NCBI GenBank assembly: GCA_964625245.1
Contig: CAZVAN010000012.1
Coordinates: 1-26,814, forward strand
DNA length: 26,814 nt
Reading direction: 5' to 3'
Source of the DNA: CAZVAN01 sp964625245
Lineage (GTDB): Bacteria > Patescibacteriota > Saccharimonadia > Saccharimonadales > UBA10212
The translations under genes were made by a program, and so were the position numbers. Below, piece by piece: positions 14,602 through 21,821 of this stretch. Within the stretch, counting starts at the first letter, position 1, and the number at the start of each line of letters is the position of its first letter. The notes beneath the pieces are model-generated. The model made no database searches. It worked only from the letters and a program-made list of their open reading frames with translations, and had not been told where the DNA came from.

Positions 14602-15513
14602 TTAGAGCGTTAGCTCGGCGTCCTTAGGCATTCCGTAATAAATTTCTTCGCCAGACAGTTCCGAAGCCACTTCAACCATCTCTTGCATCATTTTGTGCAC
14701 GTCATCTACGCTCTCTAGTGGGCGGGGCGGCAACACTTCCAGTTTGGAATTACCAAACTTAAAGTCTATTGGAACCGGCAAGGCCCAATCCAGCTGGCCT
14801 ACGGCATATTCGGCTACAGCCTTATCGACGATTTTAACCGACATGGCTGGCCTGCCGTCAAACATAGCTATCTTGACACCTCTCGTGCCGGGCAAGGACC
14901 AGTGCAGAGCAACGCCCTCTCTAAGCCGCACTTCTAGAGAATCCTTCATTAATTTAGCTAGATACTGCCTCGCTTCTTTATCCATCCCATAGTCTCTCGC
15001 CGCCCTGTACGGCAGGGCTTCATTAATACCCCCGGACGTCGTCAAAGCCCGATAAACAGCCATCCCTCCAATATCCAAGTAGGCCATCATTGGGTTGGCT
15101 ATGACATCGTTTATCTCAGCCAGCTCAGGGCTGCCGCCCGAAGCCACGAATAGGCCATTGTGCGTTGAAGCGGTGTCTAGCGTATCTCTTAAATGCAATG
15201 TTGAAATCAAGGAGTTTTTATGTTTTTTGTGACGATCAATTACCGAGCTTACAATTTCGTATTCTTCTAACCCAGCGACTAACTTCCGTTGCGAAATCTC
15301 ACCCAACCCGGCTTTACCTAAAAACTCAGCTATCTCCAATGATATATCAGGCTCTATTCGAACGTTTTCATTTCTTTGATATTCGTCATCAGAGTCATAG
15401 GGCCGTGTAGTAATAATCTTGCCGTCAGCGTGGCCAGGCGCCCATGTCTCATAGACCTTGGGCACTCTTGCCTGGATAGCGGCCGTGTCAATTTGTTTAT
15501 CGCCTTGAATCAT
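14602..15513 (-). CDS. 303-aa soluble protein of unknown function
   Basis: No membrane segment, signal peptide or known catalytic motif. An N-terminal segment (about 1-60) is polar. A helical middle (about 60-200) carries SLEIAEFLGKAGLG, a His/Lys-rich VIDRHKKHKN, and Gly/Ser-rich GLFVASGGSPELAEI. A more beta-like C-terminal half has ALHWSLPGTRGVKIAMFDGR and LPVPIDFKFGNSKLEVLPPR, then a final acidic helix. No Cys is present. An extended -10 lies 27 bases upstream and no strong Shine-Dalgarno. It is divergent from the B12-riboswitch gene. It reads as a real, folded protein; I cannot assign a role. Confidence 0.75.
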   Translation of the reverse strand: MIQGDKQIDTAAIQARVPKVYETWAPGHADGKIITTRPYDSDDEYQRNENVRIEPDISLEIAEFLGKAGLGEISQRKLVAGLEEYEIVSSVIDRHKKHKNSLISTLHLRDTLDTASTHNGLFVASGGSPELAEINDVIANPMMAYLDIGGMAVYRALTTSGGINEALPYRAARDYGMDKEARQYLAKLMKDSLEVRLREGVALHWSLPGTRGVKIAMFDGRPAMSVKIVDKAVAEYAVGQLDWALPVPIDFKFGNSKLEVLPPRPLESVDDVHKMMQEMVEVASELSGEEIYYGMPKDAELTL

Positions 15514-15539
15514 TTGCCAACACTCATTGAATGTGTTCT

Positions 15540-15548
15540 ATTATATCA
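15540..15548 (-). promoter_or_regulatory. Extended -10 promoter of the 303-aa gene
   Basis: On the minus strand TGATATAAT is a perfect extended -10 (TG, A, TATAAT). Predicted start about 20 bases before the ATG. No -35 match. Confidence 0.6.
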
Positions 15549-15602
15549 ATATCGTAGGATAATACTAGTGCAAAAAGTACTACAGGCAGTCCTGAGCAGG
15601 CA

Positions 15603-15611
15603 TGTTATTAT
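15603..15611 (+). promoter_or_regulatory. Candidate promoter of the riboswitch transcript
   Basis: TGTTATTAT reads as an extended -10 (TG, T, TATTAT). Its start site (about 15618) would fall just before the aptamer at 15631. No clear -35. Confidence 0.4.
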
Positions 15612-15630
15612 TAAATTCTTAACAAATTAA

Positions 15631-15707
15631 TGCTGGAATCCCGTGTGAATCGGGAACTGTGCCGCAACGGTAAGTCGCCACTATGCGCGAATAAGTCCGA
15701 TACAGCA
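15631..15707 (+). promoter_or_regulatory. Cobalamin (B12) riboswitch aptamer
   Basis: The conserved core of the cobalamin riboswitch is present in order: GTGTGAATC, then GGGAACTGTGCCGCAACGGT (15652-15671), then, after a short stem-loop TCGC/GCGA (15675-15678 / 15687-15690), AAGTCCGATAC (15693-15703). An outer stem TGCTG (15631-15635) / CAGCA (15703-15707) closes the element, and CCCG (15640-15643) / CGGG (15651-15654) forms the stem inside the core. The large peripheral P1/P2 and extra arms of long AdoCbl riboswitches are absent, as in compact Cbl-II/AqCbl-type variants. It lies 90 bases before a TTG-started gene on the same strand. Confidence 0.93.
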
Positions 15708-15744
15708 AAAGAGTAATAAGCACGCTCCCGAGCAGGAAAAATCA

Positions 15745-15764
15745 ATACTTGACTAGTTAAGTAT
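15745..15764 (+). promoter_or_regulatory. Linker hairpin between aptamer and translation-control hairpin
   Basis: ATACTTGA (15745-15752) pairs with TTAAGTAT (15757-15764), including one G-U pair, around a CTAG loop. It may act as a spacer or alternative structure in the riboswitch expression platform. Confidence 0.5.
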
Positions 15765-15768
15765 CTTG

Positions 15769-15790
15769 ACCCCTGCCCGCAAGCAGGGGT
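15769..15790 (+). promoter_or_regulatory. Riboswitch expression platform: hairpin that sequesters the Shine-Dalgarno
   Basis: ACCCCTGC (15769-15776) pairs perfectly with GCAGGGGT (15783-15790) around the loop CCGCAA. The 3' arm contains the AGGGG Shine-Dalgarno of the TTG start at 15797 (7-base spacing). Forming the hairpin would block ribosome binding. In cobalamin riboswitches such a hairpin loop docks with the aptamer's L5 loop when B12 is bound; TGC at 15684-15686 could pair with GCA in the loop, a short match. No T-run follows, so control should be translational. The hairpin spans 15769-15790. Confidence 0.85.
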
Positions 15791-15796
15791 ATTTAA

Positions 15797-17611
15797 TTGA
15801 GCGAGAACACAAGTTATGGGGCTATGAGCGTTTTAGAAACGGAGAATCAGGCCGATGCAGCTGATAACTACGTTAACGAAACGCATGATATGCAATGGAC
15901 TAGAGATGATTTAACACCTCTTGTAACTGCAAATGCGAACGTACTTGTCAGATGCCATTGGATGCAGGGCGCTGAAATGACGTTAGGCGATGCCATGCGG
16001 AGCTATCCAAATTGGAGTTTAATAACCGAAGAAAATCAAGACATAGCAATAGCCGCAGTTTTGGAATTATTGGCTAACCCTGTGGTAGAAATGGAAGAAC
16101 CAGCCGAGGGAAGCGAGCCGGAAGAAGATGAACACCTTAACGTAGAAAAAGAATCTGCCAAAACGGAAGAGACCAGCCAGAAGAATGATGCCAAAGCTGA
16201 AGTTCAAAAGGTGCAGGGAGACTCAGGTAGAGTCGATACTGAGAAGCGACTGAAAATTAAAAGTGACGAAAACAAACACTTAAAGCCATCCGTTAATAAG
16301 ACAGAAAAAAAGAACAGCAATGTAAGAGCGGCTGAAGCCGGGGCGGTTGCTAATATTATTCAGAGTGAGTCGAATCAGCCCAGCCAGGGTGCAGTTGAGG
16401 CTGAGGGCAACGACAGTTCTTCTAATAGTTCTGCAGACATAATTGGCGGAGATAATACTGGTACGCCTGAAGTGTTGAATGTCACAAGTAGTATACCTAG
16501 AAGTTCGGCACGAGAATCCGTTATTGATGAGACCCGCCAAGAATTTATAGCCGTGGCGTCCACTGCCAAAAATATACTAAATGGAATGAAGTCTGTGACT
16601 AAATCGGAAGTTGATGCAAAACAACAAATACTAACTTTCGAAATACCAGAGACGGATATTGCTGAAAACACTACTATTGAAGCTAAACTGGCACCGGATG
16701 GGCCCCAGTTGGTTGTAGATCAGGAGATCGAACCTCTTGCTTCGGCGGCAGCAATGGAAGCAGCCACCAAACCTGAATTCAAAGAAATATCATCCCTAGA
16801 CCTCAAGAGCGTAGCTATTTCAGACGAAACTGCAGAGTTTAGTGATGAAAAAATTGAAGTGAATGAAGATGAGCCAGCACTGACCGCACCTGAGCATCAA
16901 ACGGACACCAGCAATCTAATTAATTTTGGTGAAGAAGAAGTTCTTGTGATAAACCATCTTGGAAAAACTGGTTTGGAGTACGATGAGCCATACATATTTT
17001 CTGATATGTCGGTCCTGGAGTTTGCTAGCAATGACTTAGGGACAAGAGAAGAAGCGTCAATCTCCGAGCACAGCACTGAACCGAATCTCCTAGGGCAAAT
17101 GGAAAGCGCCAGCCAAGAACTGTTTGTTCAGACCAGCTTAACTATCGATAAAATTGAGAACTCTCTGATCCAGTTAACTGAGCACATTGAGACAAGCCAA
17201 CGGGAAACCACCGAAATGGTATATGAAATTCTGGACAGAATTATTGAAGCCTCAACAAAATACGTGGCCAATAACGACAAAGGCATTACTACCGAAGCTG
17301 AAGCTCAGGAAGGATTAAAAGAACTGTTCACTGAGCTCTTAGATAAAGCATACATTGACCACACGCCTGAACTCGTTGAGTCTTTAGTACACCTGGCCCT
17401 CAAGCAGCATTTGGCCGAGGAAATTGAGAACTTGAATAATGAAGAAAAAATAGACGAGACGCCGCCGACTAGCGCCACGCATGAAATTATTAATAAGATA
17501 CTTGTGGCCCTAAGTACCATTAAGAAGGCTATAGCTCATGCCAGCACAATTGGCAAGTCTGCTCTACAACTCTATATCTTTGACTTTGCTATGCAGGCTA
17601 AAACTACTTAA
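15797..17611 (+). CDS. 604-aa acidic, mostly disordered protein under B12 riboswitch control; function unknown
   Basis: The start is TTG at 15797, chosen because AGGGG lies 7 bases upstream; an ATG at 15824 has no usable Shine-Dalgarno. A small ordered N-terminal part (about 24-97) carries MQWTRDDLTPLVTANANVLV and the only Cys (Cys53, in VRCHW). Residues about 98-420 are Glu/Asp/Ser/Lys-rich low-complexity sequence. Residues about 430-545 are predicted long amphipathic helices, and the C-terminus (about 559-598) has THEIINKILVALSTIKKAIA then HASTIGKSALQLYIF, a patterned amphipathic tail. No membrane segment, signal peptide or B12-binding DxHxxG motif was seen. B12 riboswitches usually control B12 transport, synthesis or B12-independent isozymes; this fits none. 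Convergent with the antiporter gene. Confidence 0.85.
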   Translation: MSENTSYGAMSVLETENQADAADNYVNETHDMQWTRDDLTPLVTANANVLVRCHWMQGAEMTLGDAMRSYPNWSLITEENQDIAIAAVLELLANPVVEMEEPAEGSEPEEDEHLNVEKESAKTEETSQKNDAKAEVQKVQGDSGRVDTEKRLKIKSDENKHLKPSVNKTEKKNSNVRAAEAGAVANIIQSESNQPSQGAVEAEGNDSSSNSSADIIGGDNTGTPEVLNVTSSIPRSSARESVIDETRQEFIAVASTAKNILNGMKSVTKSEVDAKQQILTFEIPETDIAENTTIEAKLAPDGPQLVVDQEIEPLASAAAMEAATKPEFKEISSLDLKSVAISDETAEFSDEKIEVNEDEPALTAPEHQTDTSNLINFGEEEVLVINHLGKTGLEYDEPYIFSDMSVLEFASNDLGTREEASISEHSTEPNLLGQMESASQELFVQTSLTIDKIENSLIQLTEHIETSQRETTEMVYEILDRIIEASTKYVANNDKGITTEAEAQEGLKELFTELLDKAYIDHTPELVESLVHLALKQHLAEEIENLNNEEKIDETPPTSATHEIINKILVALSTIKKAIAHASTIGKSALQLYIFDFAMQAKTT

Positions 17612-17628
17612 CAAGTTAAATAGTTATC

Positions 17629-19383
17629 TTAGGGCTTGGCTTTGGTGAGGGCTGCCATGCTGGCTACGATAGTGTGACCTAACTTTTGGTGCTCGGCTTC
17701 TTTTTCCGTGATGTGGTGCTGGCGCTTGAGTTCTTTTATATGAGCTTCACGGAATTTCTTGAAGTTGGTTTTACTCAGACCCGAGCTACGTACGAAAGCA
17801 CCAATCTTCTCGCCGCCAATGAAGTGAGGCAATATCACATAGCTAGCTCCCAGGTCATAAAGCGCCGAGGCCTGCTTGGGACTATCGGCTTGGGCTATAA
17901 ATACGGCGTCGGAATTTTTACGGTCCATAAAATTTAGCAGGAAAGAGTTGACCTCAAAATCAGTAGCCGTGGAAACAACCAGCTTAGCCTTTGCTACGTT
18001 GGCCTCTTCAAGCAGCTCCACGTCGGTGGCGTCGCCGTAAATATGATTAATTTTGCGGCTCTCTAGAATATCAATGACCTCCGGGTCATAATCGATGACT
18101 ACAAAGTTTTTTGATAGCTCTTGGAAAACTTTAACGAACTCGTGTCCGCCTTTTTGATAACCGAAGAGTATAAGTTCGTAATTTGCTGGGGCTCTGGCTT
18201 CACCGTGGGTTTGTTTTCGTTCGAAGAGACTTAAGAAGCCTTCCAGCTTCATGAAAATATGATCACTGAAGATTATCAGATAAGTCGAGGCGGCAATCGA
18301 ACACAGCGCCACGAAGGTAATGGCGGTTACCAGATCGCTATCAATTAAGCCGCGTTTATGAGCTAGCAGCACCAGCACCATTGAAAATTCACTAACCTGC
18401 GCTAGAGCCACCGAGGCTTTAAAGCTGGTACGTTTGGTGTAGCCCAAGTAGCCCAGTACTGCCATGGCTATCAGCGGTTTAACTACAACTGCAATCAGTA
18501 GACCGGCGATTAAAATAGGCAGCATTGAACCAAGACTGCTAAGACTAAGGTTAGCTCCAAGGGCTATGAAGAAGACAATTAGAAAGAAGTCGCGCAGCGG
18601 GCGCAGGCGGGCCGAAACCTCTTGGGCATAGGGCTGGCTAGCCAAACAAATACCGGCCAGTAAAGCGCCGATTTCACTACTTAGACCTATTTTTTGGAAG
18701 AGAGTAGCACTGCCTAGTCCCCAGGCTATGGCAAATAAAAATAAAAACTCCTGACTGCCGGAAATCAATTTATGAAACTGTGGTAACAGCCGGGTACTAA
18801 CCCAATAAATGCCAAGAACTAAGATGCCACCTTTGACAGCCAGTCCGATAGCCGAGCCAATAGCCAAAGACTTGTCATTGCCAGCCGATGTTATAACAAC
18901 CAGGGCTATGGCTACCAGGTCCTGGACTAGAGATACGCTGATGGCAATTTTGCCATACAGCCGCGATTGCTCGTGCTTATCGCTCAAGACTTTAAGAATA
19001 ATTATGGTACTGCTGATGGCCAGGCTGGCGCCTAGGAAAGCGGCTGCTGTTGAGCTTAGCCCCAGCGAAGTGCCGACTATCCACCCCAAAATTGTAATCA
19101 CTGTAACCTGCACTAGCCCAACGGCTGACGCTGTCCGGCTAACCTCCTTGATGATTTTCGGGTTTAGTCCCAAGCCAATAATGAACAGCAGCAGGGCAAT
19201 GCCAAGATCTGAAAATAGGGTCAAGGTTTCGGGCGATTTTGTGACGTGCAGTACCGCCGGACCAACTATGATGCCAGTTAAAATGTAGCCAATTATCAGC
19301 GGCTGGCCGATAAGACGCATAAGTAAAGCTACAGTCGCACCGATGACGATTATCAGACTTAAACCAGGGAAGACATTATCCAT
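17629..19383 (-). CDS. CPA2-family cation/proton antiporter with TrkA-N domain (KefB-like)
   Basis: 584 aa: an N-terminal Na+/H+ exchanger domain of about 12 helices (residues about 5-375, PF00999) and a C-terminal Rossmann TrkA-N domain (about 402-520, PF02254). The conserved Gln-Asp of the ion site is visible in SLVQDLVAIALV (Asp155). The Rossmann nucleotide loop reads ILFGYQKGGHEF, with Gln-Lys where the family usually has Gly-Arg, so NAD(H) binding may be altered. DYDPEVID and IYGDATD follow as expected. It likely exports K+ or Na+ for protons under nucleotide or redox control. Its ATG lies 2 bp after the Nramp stop with no Shine-Dalgarno, so it depends on translation of the Nramp gene. 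No glutathione-specific KefF partner is seen. Confidence 0.92.
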   Translation of the reverse strand: MDNVFPGLSLIIVIGATVALLMRLIGQPLIIGYILTGIIVGPAVLHVTKSPETLTLFSDLGIALLLFIIGLGLNPKIIKEVSRTASAVGLVQVTVITILGWIVGTSLGLSSTAAAFLGASLAISSTIIILKVLSDKHEQSRLYGKIAISVSLVQDLVAIALVVITSAGNDKSLAIGSAIGLAVKGGILVLGIYWVSTRLLPQFHKLISGSQEFLFLFAIAWGLGSATLFQKIGLSSEIGALLAGICLASQPYAQEVSARLRPLRDFFLIVFFIALGANLSLSSLGSMLPILIAGLLIAVVVKPLIAMAVLGYLGYTKRTSFKASVALAQVSEFSMVLVLLAHKRGLIDSDLVTAITFVALCSIAASTYLIIFSDHIFMKLEGFLSLFERKQTHGEARAPANYELILFGYQKGGHEFVKVFQELSKNFVVIDYDPEVIDILESRKINHIYGDATDVELLEEANVAKAKLVVSTATDFEVNSFLLNFMDRKNSDAVFIAQADSPKQASALYDLGASYVILPHFIGGEKIGAFVRSSGLSKTNFKKFREAHIKELKRQHHITEKEAEHQKLGHTIVASMAALTKAKP

Positions 19384-19385
19384 AG

Positions 19386-20765
19386 CTAAAATATTGAATA
19401 GATGGCGGCCATGCCAGCGGCTGCCATTAGACCGGTTACGCCCCAGCCGGCAATCTTGGTAGAACGCTTATTAACCCGGCCGCCCATGACCGTTTTATTA
19501 CTACTGATTATAACAATGGTAGCCAGAATAACCGGCGCTACGATGCCGTTAGCGACAGCTGAGTAAATGAGGGCTTTAATGGGATCGAGGCCGATGAAGT
19601 TGATAGCCAGCCCCACGAACATTGAAATTATAATGGTGCCATAAAAGGCGTGAGCTTGTTTGAGGTTACGGTACAACCCTTCTTTCCAGCTGAGACCTTC
19701 GCAGATGGCGTAGCTACTGGAGCCGGCCAAAACCGGAATGGCTAGAAGACCGGTGCCGATAATACCAACGGCAAATAAGAAGTAAGTTAGGTTGCCGGCA
19801 AACGGTCGTAGGGCCTCGGCGGCATCAGCAGCCGTATGAATTTGGGTAATGCCATGTGGAAAAAGTGTCGCCCCGCAGGCCGCGATAATAAAGAACATCA
19901 CCACGTTACTCAGAAGCATACCGCTCCAAACATCAATGCGCATACTGTGGATCTCGCGCTTGTCAGCACCCTCACGTGAAGCAATTGACTTCTTACCCTC
20001 CAATATTTGAGCTTCAACTTCCTGCGAAGTCTGCCAGAAAAATAGGTACGGCGAAATGGTAGTCCCCAAAATGGCACATATCAGAAGTAACTGCTCTTTA
20101 TTCCAATGGATTGAGGGACTTATTGTATGATGCAAAGCCTGACCCCAATTGATATGAGCCAGCAGCGCAGCCCCGATGTAGGCTAGCAGTACCAGGGCTA
20201 ACCACTTTAGATAGTGAGCGTACTTGGCATAGGGCATGAATATCTGCAATACCAACATCAAAACGGCAAAACCGACAACCAGTAGGCTGTAATTAATACC
20301 GCCATTGAGCAACTGGACGCCTTTGGCCATGGCGCCAAGGTCGGCGCCAATATTGAAAGCATTGGCGGCGAATAGCAAAAGAGTACAGGTATAAAGTGTT
20401 TTTTTAGAAAAATGGGCCCGAATATTACTGGCCAGCCCGCGGCCGGTAACCAAACCAATGCGGGCGCACATTTCCTGGACTATCGACATCAGCGGGAAGG
20501 TTAGTATGCTGAGCCACAGAAGCTGAAAGCCAAATTGAGCGCCAGCCTGGGAATAGGTGGCAATGCCGGACGGATCATCATCAGCCGCTCCGGTGGTCAA
20601 GCCCGGACCAAGAATATTCCAATAGGCTTTAGTTTTTTTAGCACCCTTAGAACGAGGTAAATCGTGGGCTAGCTCTTCGGTTCTAGTGAGAGCGTTGTCG
20701 AGTACTGTCGCCGGGGCTTCAGCAATCTTTTCCAGCAAGTCCTTTTCGGGCTTTTTGTTTGCCAT
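19386..20765 (-). CDS. Nramp-family divalent metal transporter with altered metal-site motifs
   Basis: 459 aa, 11-12 hydrophobic helices, LeuT-like Nramp fold: a proton-coupled or uniport importer of divalent metals. The conserved framework is clear (GPGLTTGAADDDPSGIATYS, 53-72; FPLMSIVQEMCARIGLVTGR, 90-109). However, the signature DPGN of helix 1 reads DPSG (64-67), so the metal-binding Asn is Gly. The helix-6 MPHN reads SPYL (238-241), so the selectivity Met is Ser. This places it in the Nramp-related subgroup rather than canonical MntH, and Mg2+ or another hard ion is possible (inference). A 50-residue acidic/basic N-terminal extension precedes helix 1. There is no Shine-Dalgarno; a promoter sits 10 bases upstream. 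Cotranscribed with the KefB-like gene. Confidence 0.92.
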   Translation of the reverse strand: MANKKPEKDLLEKIAEAPATVLDNALTRTEELAHDLPRSKGAKKTKAYWNILGPGLTTGAADDDPSGIATYSQAGAQFGFQLLWLSILTFPLMSIVQEMCARIGLVTGRGLASNIRAHFSKKTLYTCTLLLFAANAFNIGADLGAMAKGVQLLNGGINYSLLVVGFAVLMLVLQIFMPYAKYAHYLKWLALVLLAYIGAALLAHINWGQALHHTISPSIHWNKEQLLLICAILGTTISPYLFFWQTSQEVEAQILEGKKSIASREGADKREIHSMRIDVWSGMLLSNVVMFFIIAACGATLFPHGITQIHTAADAAEALRPFAGNLTYFLFAVGIIGTGLLAIPVLAGSSSYAICEGLSWKEGLYRNLKQAHAFYGTIIISMFVGLAINFIGLDPIKALIYSAVANGIVAPVILATIVIISSNKTVMGGRVNKRSTKIAGWGVTGLMAAAGMAAIYSIF

Positions 20766-20774
20766 TACCGCTAT

Positions 20775-20802
20775 GTTATATCGGATAGCCAGCTTAGCAC
20801 AA
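20775..20802 (-). promoter_or_regulatory. Promoter of the Nramp-antiporter operon
   Basis: On the minus strand TTGTGC (complement of 20797-20802) and TATAAC (complement of 20775-20780) are 16 bases apart. The -10 is only 9 bases before the ATG, so the mRNA is probably leaderless or nearly so. Confidence 0.55.
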
Positions 20803-20819
20803 TATACATAAGGGTTTTA

Positions 20820-20849
20820 TTGACAAGTTATAGACTTCTCTGACACAAT
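20820..20849 (+). promoter_or_regulatory. Candidate promoter for the 30-aa ORF
   Basis: TTGACA (20820-20825) and CACAAT (20844-20849) are 18 bases apart. A 15-bp near-palindrome TTTTTGGGCCAAAAA lies at 20867-20881 just downstream, where an operator would sit. Confidence 0.5.
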
Positions 20850-20916
20850 AAAACTAATCGTTAAAGTTTTTGGGCCAAAAAGTTCAAGAGAAAATAAAAA
20901 TTAGGAGCAAAATAAA

Positions 20917-21009
20917 ATGCCTATCAAGGTAATGGTGAGGTCATCTAAACCTCACAAAATTCTAGTCCGCGTTGCCCGGCCGCAGTGGCAGAAGTTTTTG
21001 GCTTACTAA
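20917..21009 (+). CDS. 30-aa basic micro-ORF
   Basis: MPIKVMVRSSKPHKILVRVA and then RPQWQKFLAY, ending in TAA directly against the stop of the convergent DsbA-like gene. AGGAG lies about 9 bases before the ATG, and a good promoter lies upstream. The peptide is strongly basic (Lys/Arg/His about one third) with two strand-like Val/Ile patches. A hairpin GTGAGGT (20935-20941) / ACCTCAC (20949-20955) lies inside the frame, so a structured RNA is an alternative reading. No family is recognised. Confidence 0.5.
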   Translation: MPIKVMVRSSKPHKILVRVARPQWQKFLAY

Positions 21010-21696
21010 CTACTGCTTGGAGGAGGTACTTTTCTTAGCTATTTCAGCGTTGATGACAGCTATGAACCTGTCAATGCTAGGCGCACCGGTTTTGGGGTCG
21101 GAAAACTGGAGGTTGGATACAAACTTACCGTCTAAAAAGAACGTGGGTGTGGCCATTTCTTGGCCGGTTTTATTGAAAGCGGCCAGATCAGCGTTGATAG
21201 CACCGTTAACTTTGGTACTGGCATAATCTGTCTTGAACTTGCTGACGTTAAGACCAAGCTGCTGGGCATAGGTTTCAAAAACCGTTTGGGGGGTCTGAGA
21301 ACTGCTCCAGTCGCTCTGGGTGTCGTAGAGGGCGTCGTGCATTTGCCAAAATTTACCCTGCTGGTCGGCGGCTTCGGCGGCCCGGGCGGCGGCAAAAGCA
21401 TTGGGGTGTATGGAAGTTAGAGGCAAGTTTATGAATTGAAAGTAAATTTTATCATTGAGCTGAGCTTCCATCTGCTTCAACGGCAGGTAGTACTCGCTGC
21501 AGATGGGGCATTCATAATCACCGTATTCGACCAAAGTGACACCGCTCTGGCCTTTGCCTTCGACATGATGAGTCGTCTGGCTCTGACTACCCCCGCCGGT
21601 ATTACCGGATGAATTGCTGGAACCCTTGGTAAATGCAAATATCCCAATAAACACCACCACTAGACCGACTAAAATTCCTAAAAAGCGCTTATCCAC
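21010..21696 (-). CDS. DsbA-like thiol-disulfide oxidoreductase, membrane-anchored
   Basis: 228 aa. One N-terminal hydrophobic helix (about 4-22) is followed by a Gly/Ser/Gln linker and a thioredoxin_4/DsbA-like domain (about 48-220). The active site is Cys63-Pro-Ile-Cys66 in VEYGDYECPICSEYYLPL, and the cis-Pro loop is MATPTFFLDGKFV (Pro184). It should oxidise exported proteins outside the membrane and be recycled by VKOR at 8292. The start is GTG at 21696, supported by AAGGA 7-8 bases upstream. The protein is monotopic and lacks the lipobox Cys. Family is certain; the pairing with VKOR is established for such organisms but inferred here. Confidence 0.94.
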   Translation of the reverse strand: MDKRFLGILVGLVVVFIGIFAFTKGSSNSSGNTGGGSQSQTTHHVEGKGQSGVTLVEYGDYECPICSEYYLPLKQMEAQLNDKIYFQFINLPLTSIHPNAFAAARAAEAADQQGKFWQMHDALYDTQSDWSSSQTPQTVFETYAQQLGLNVSKFKTDYASTKVNGAINADLAAFNKTGQEMATPTFFLDGKFVSNLQFSDPKTGAPSIDRFIAVINAEIAKKSTSSKQ

Positions 21697-21821
21697 TCAA
21701 AAATCCTTCCATTTAAAACTATAAATAGTCTACCACGAGCAACTAAAGTCTTGCCTCCACGCTCTTTCTAGCTACTAATCAGTTTATTTCGTGACTTCCA
21801 GATATGCTAAAGTTTAGATAT

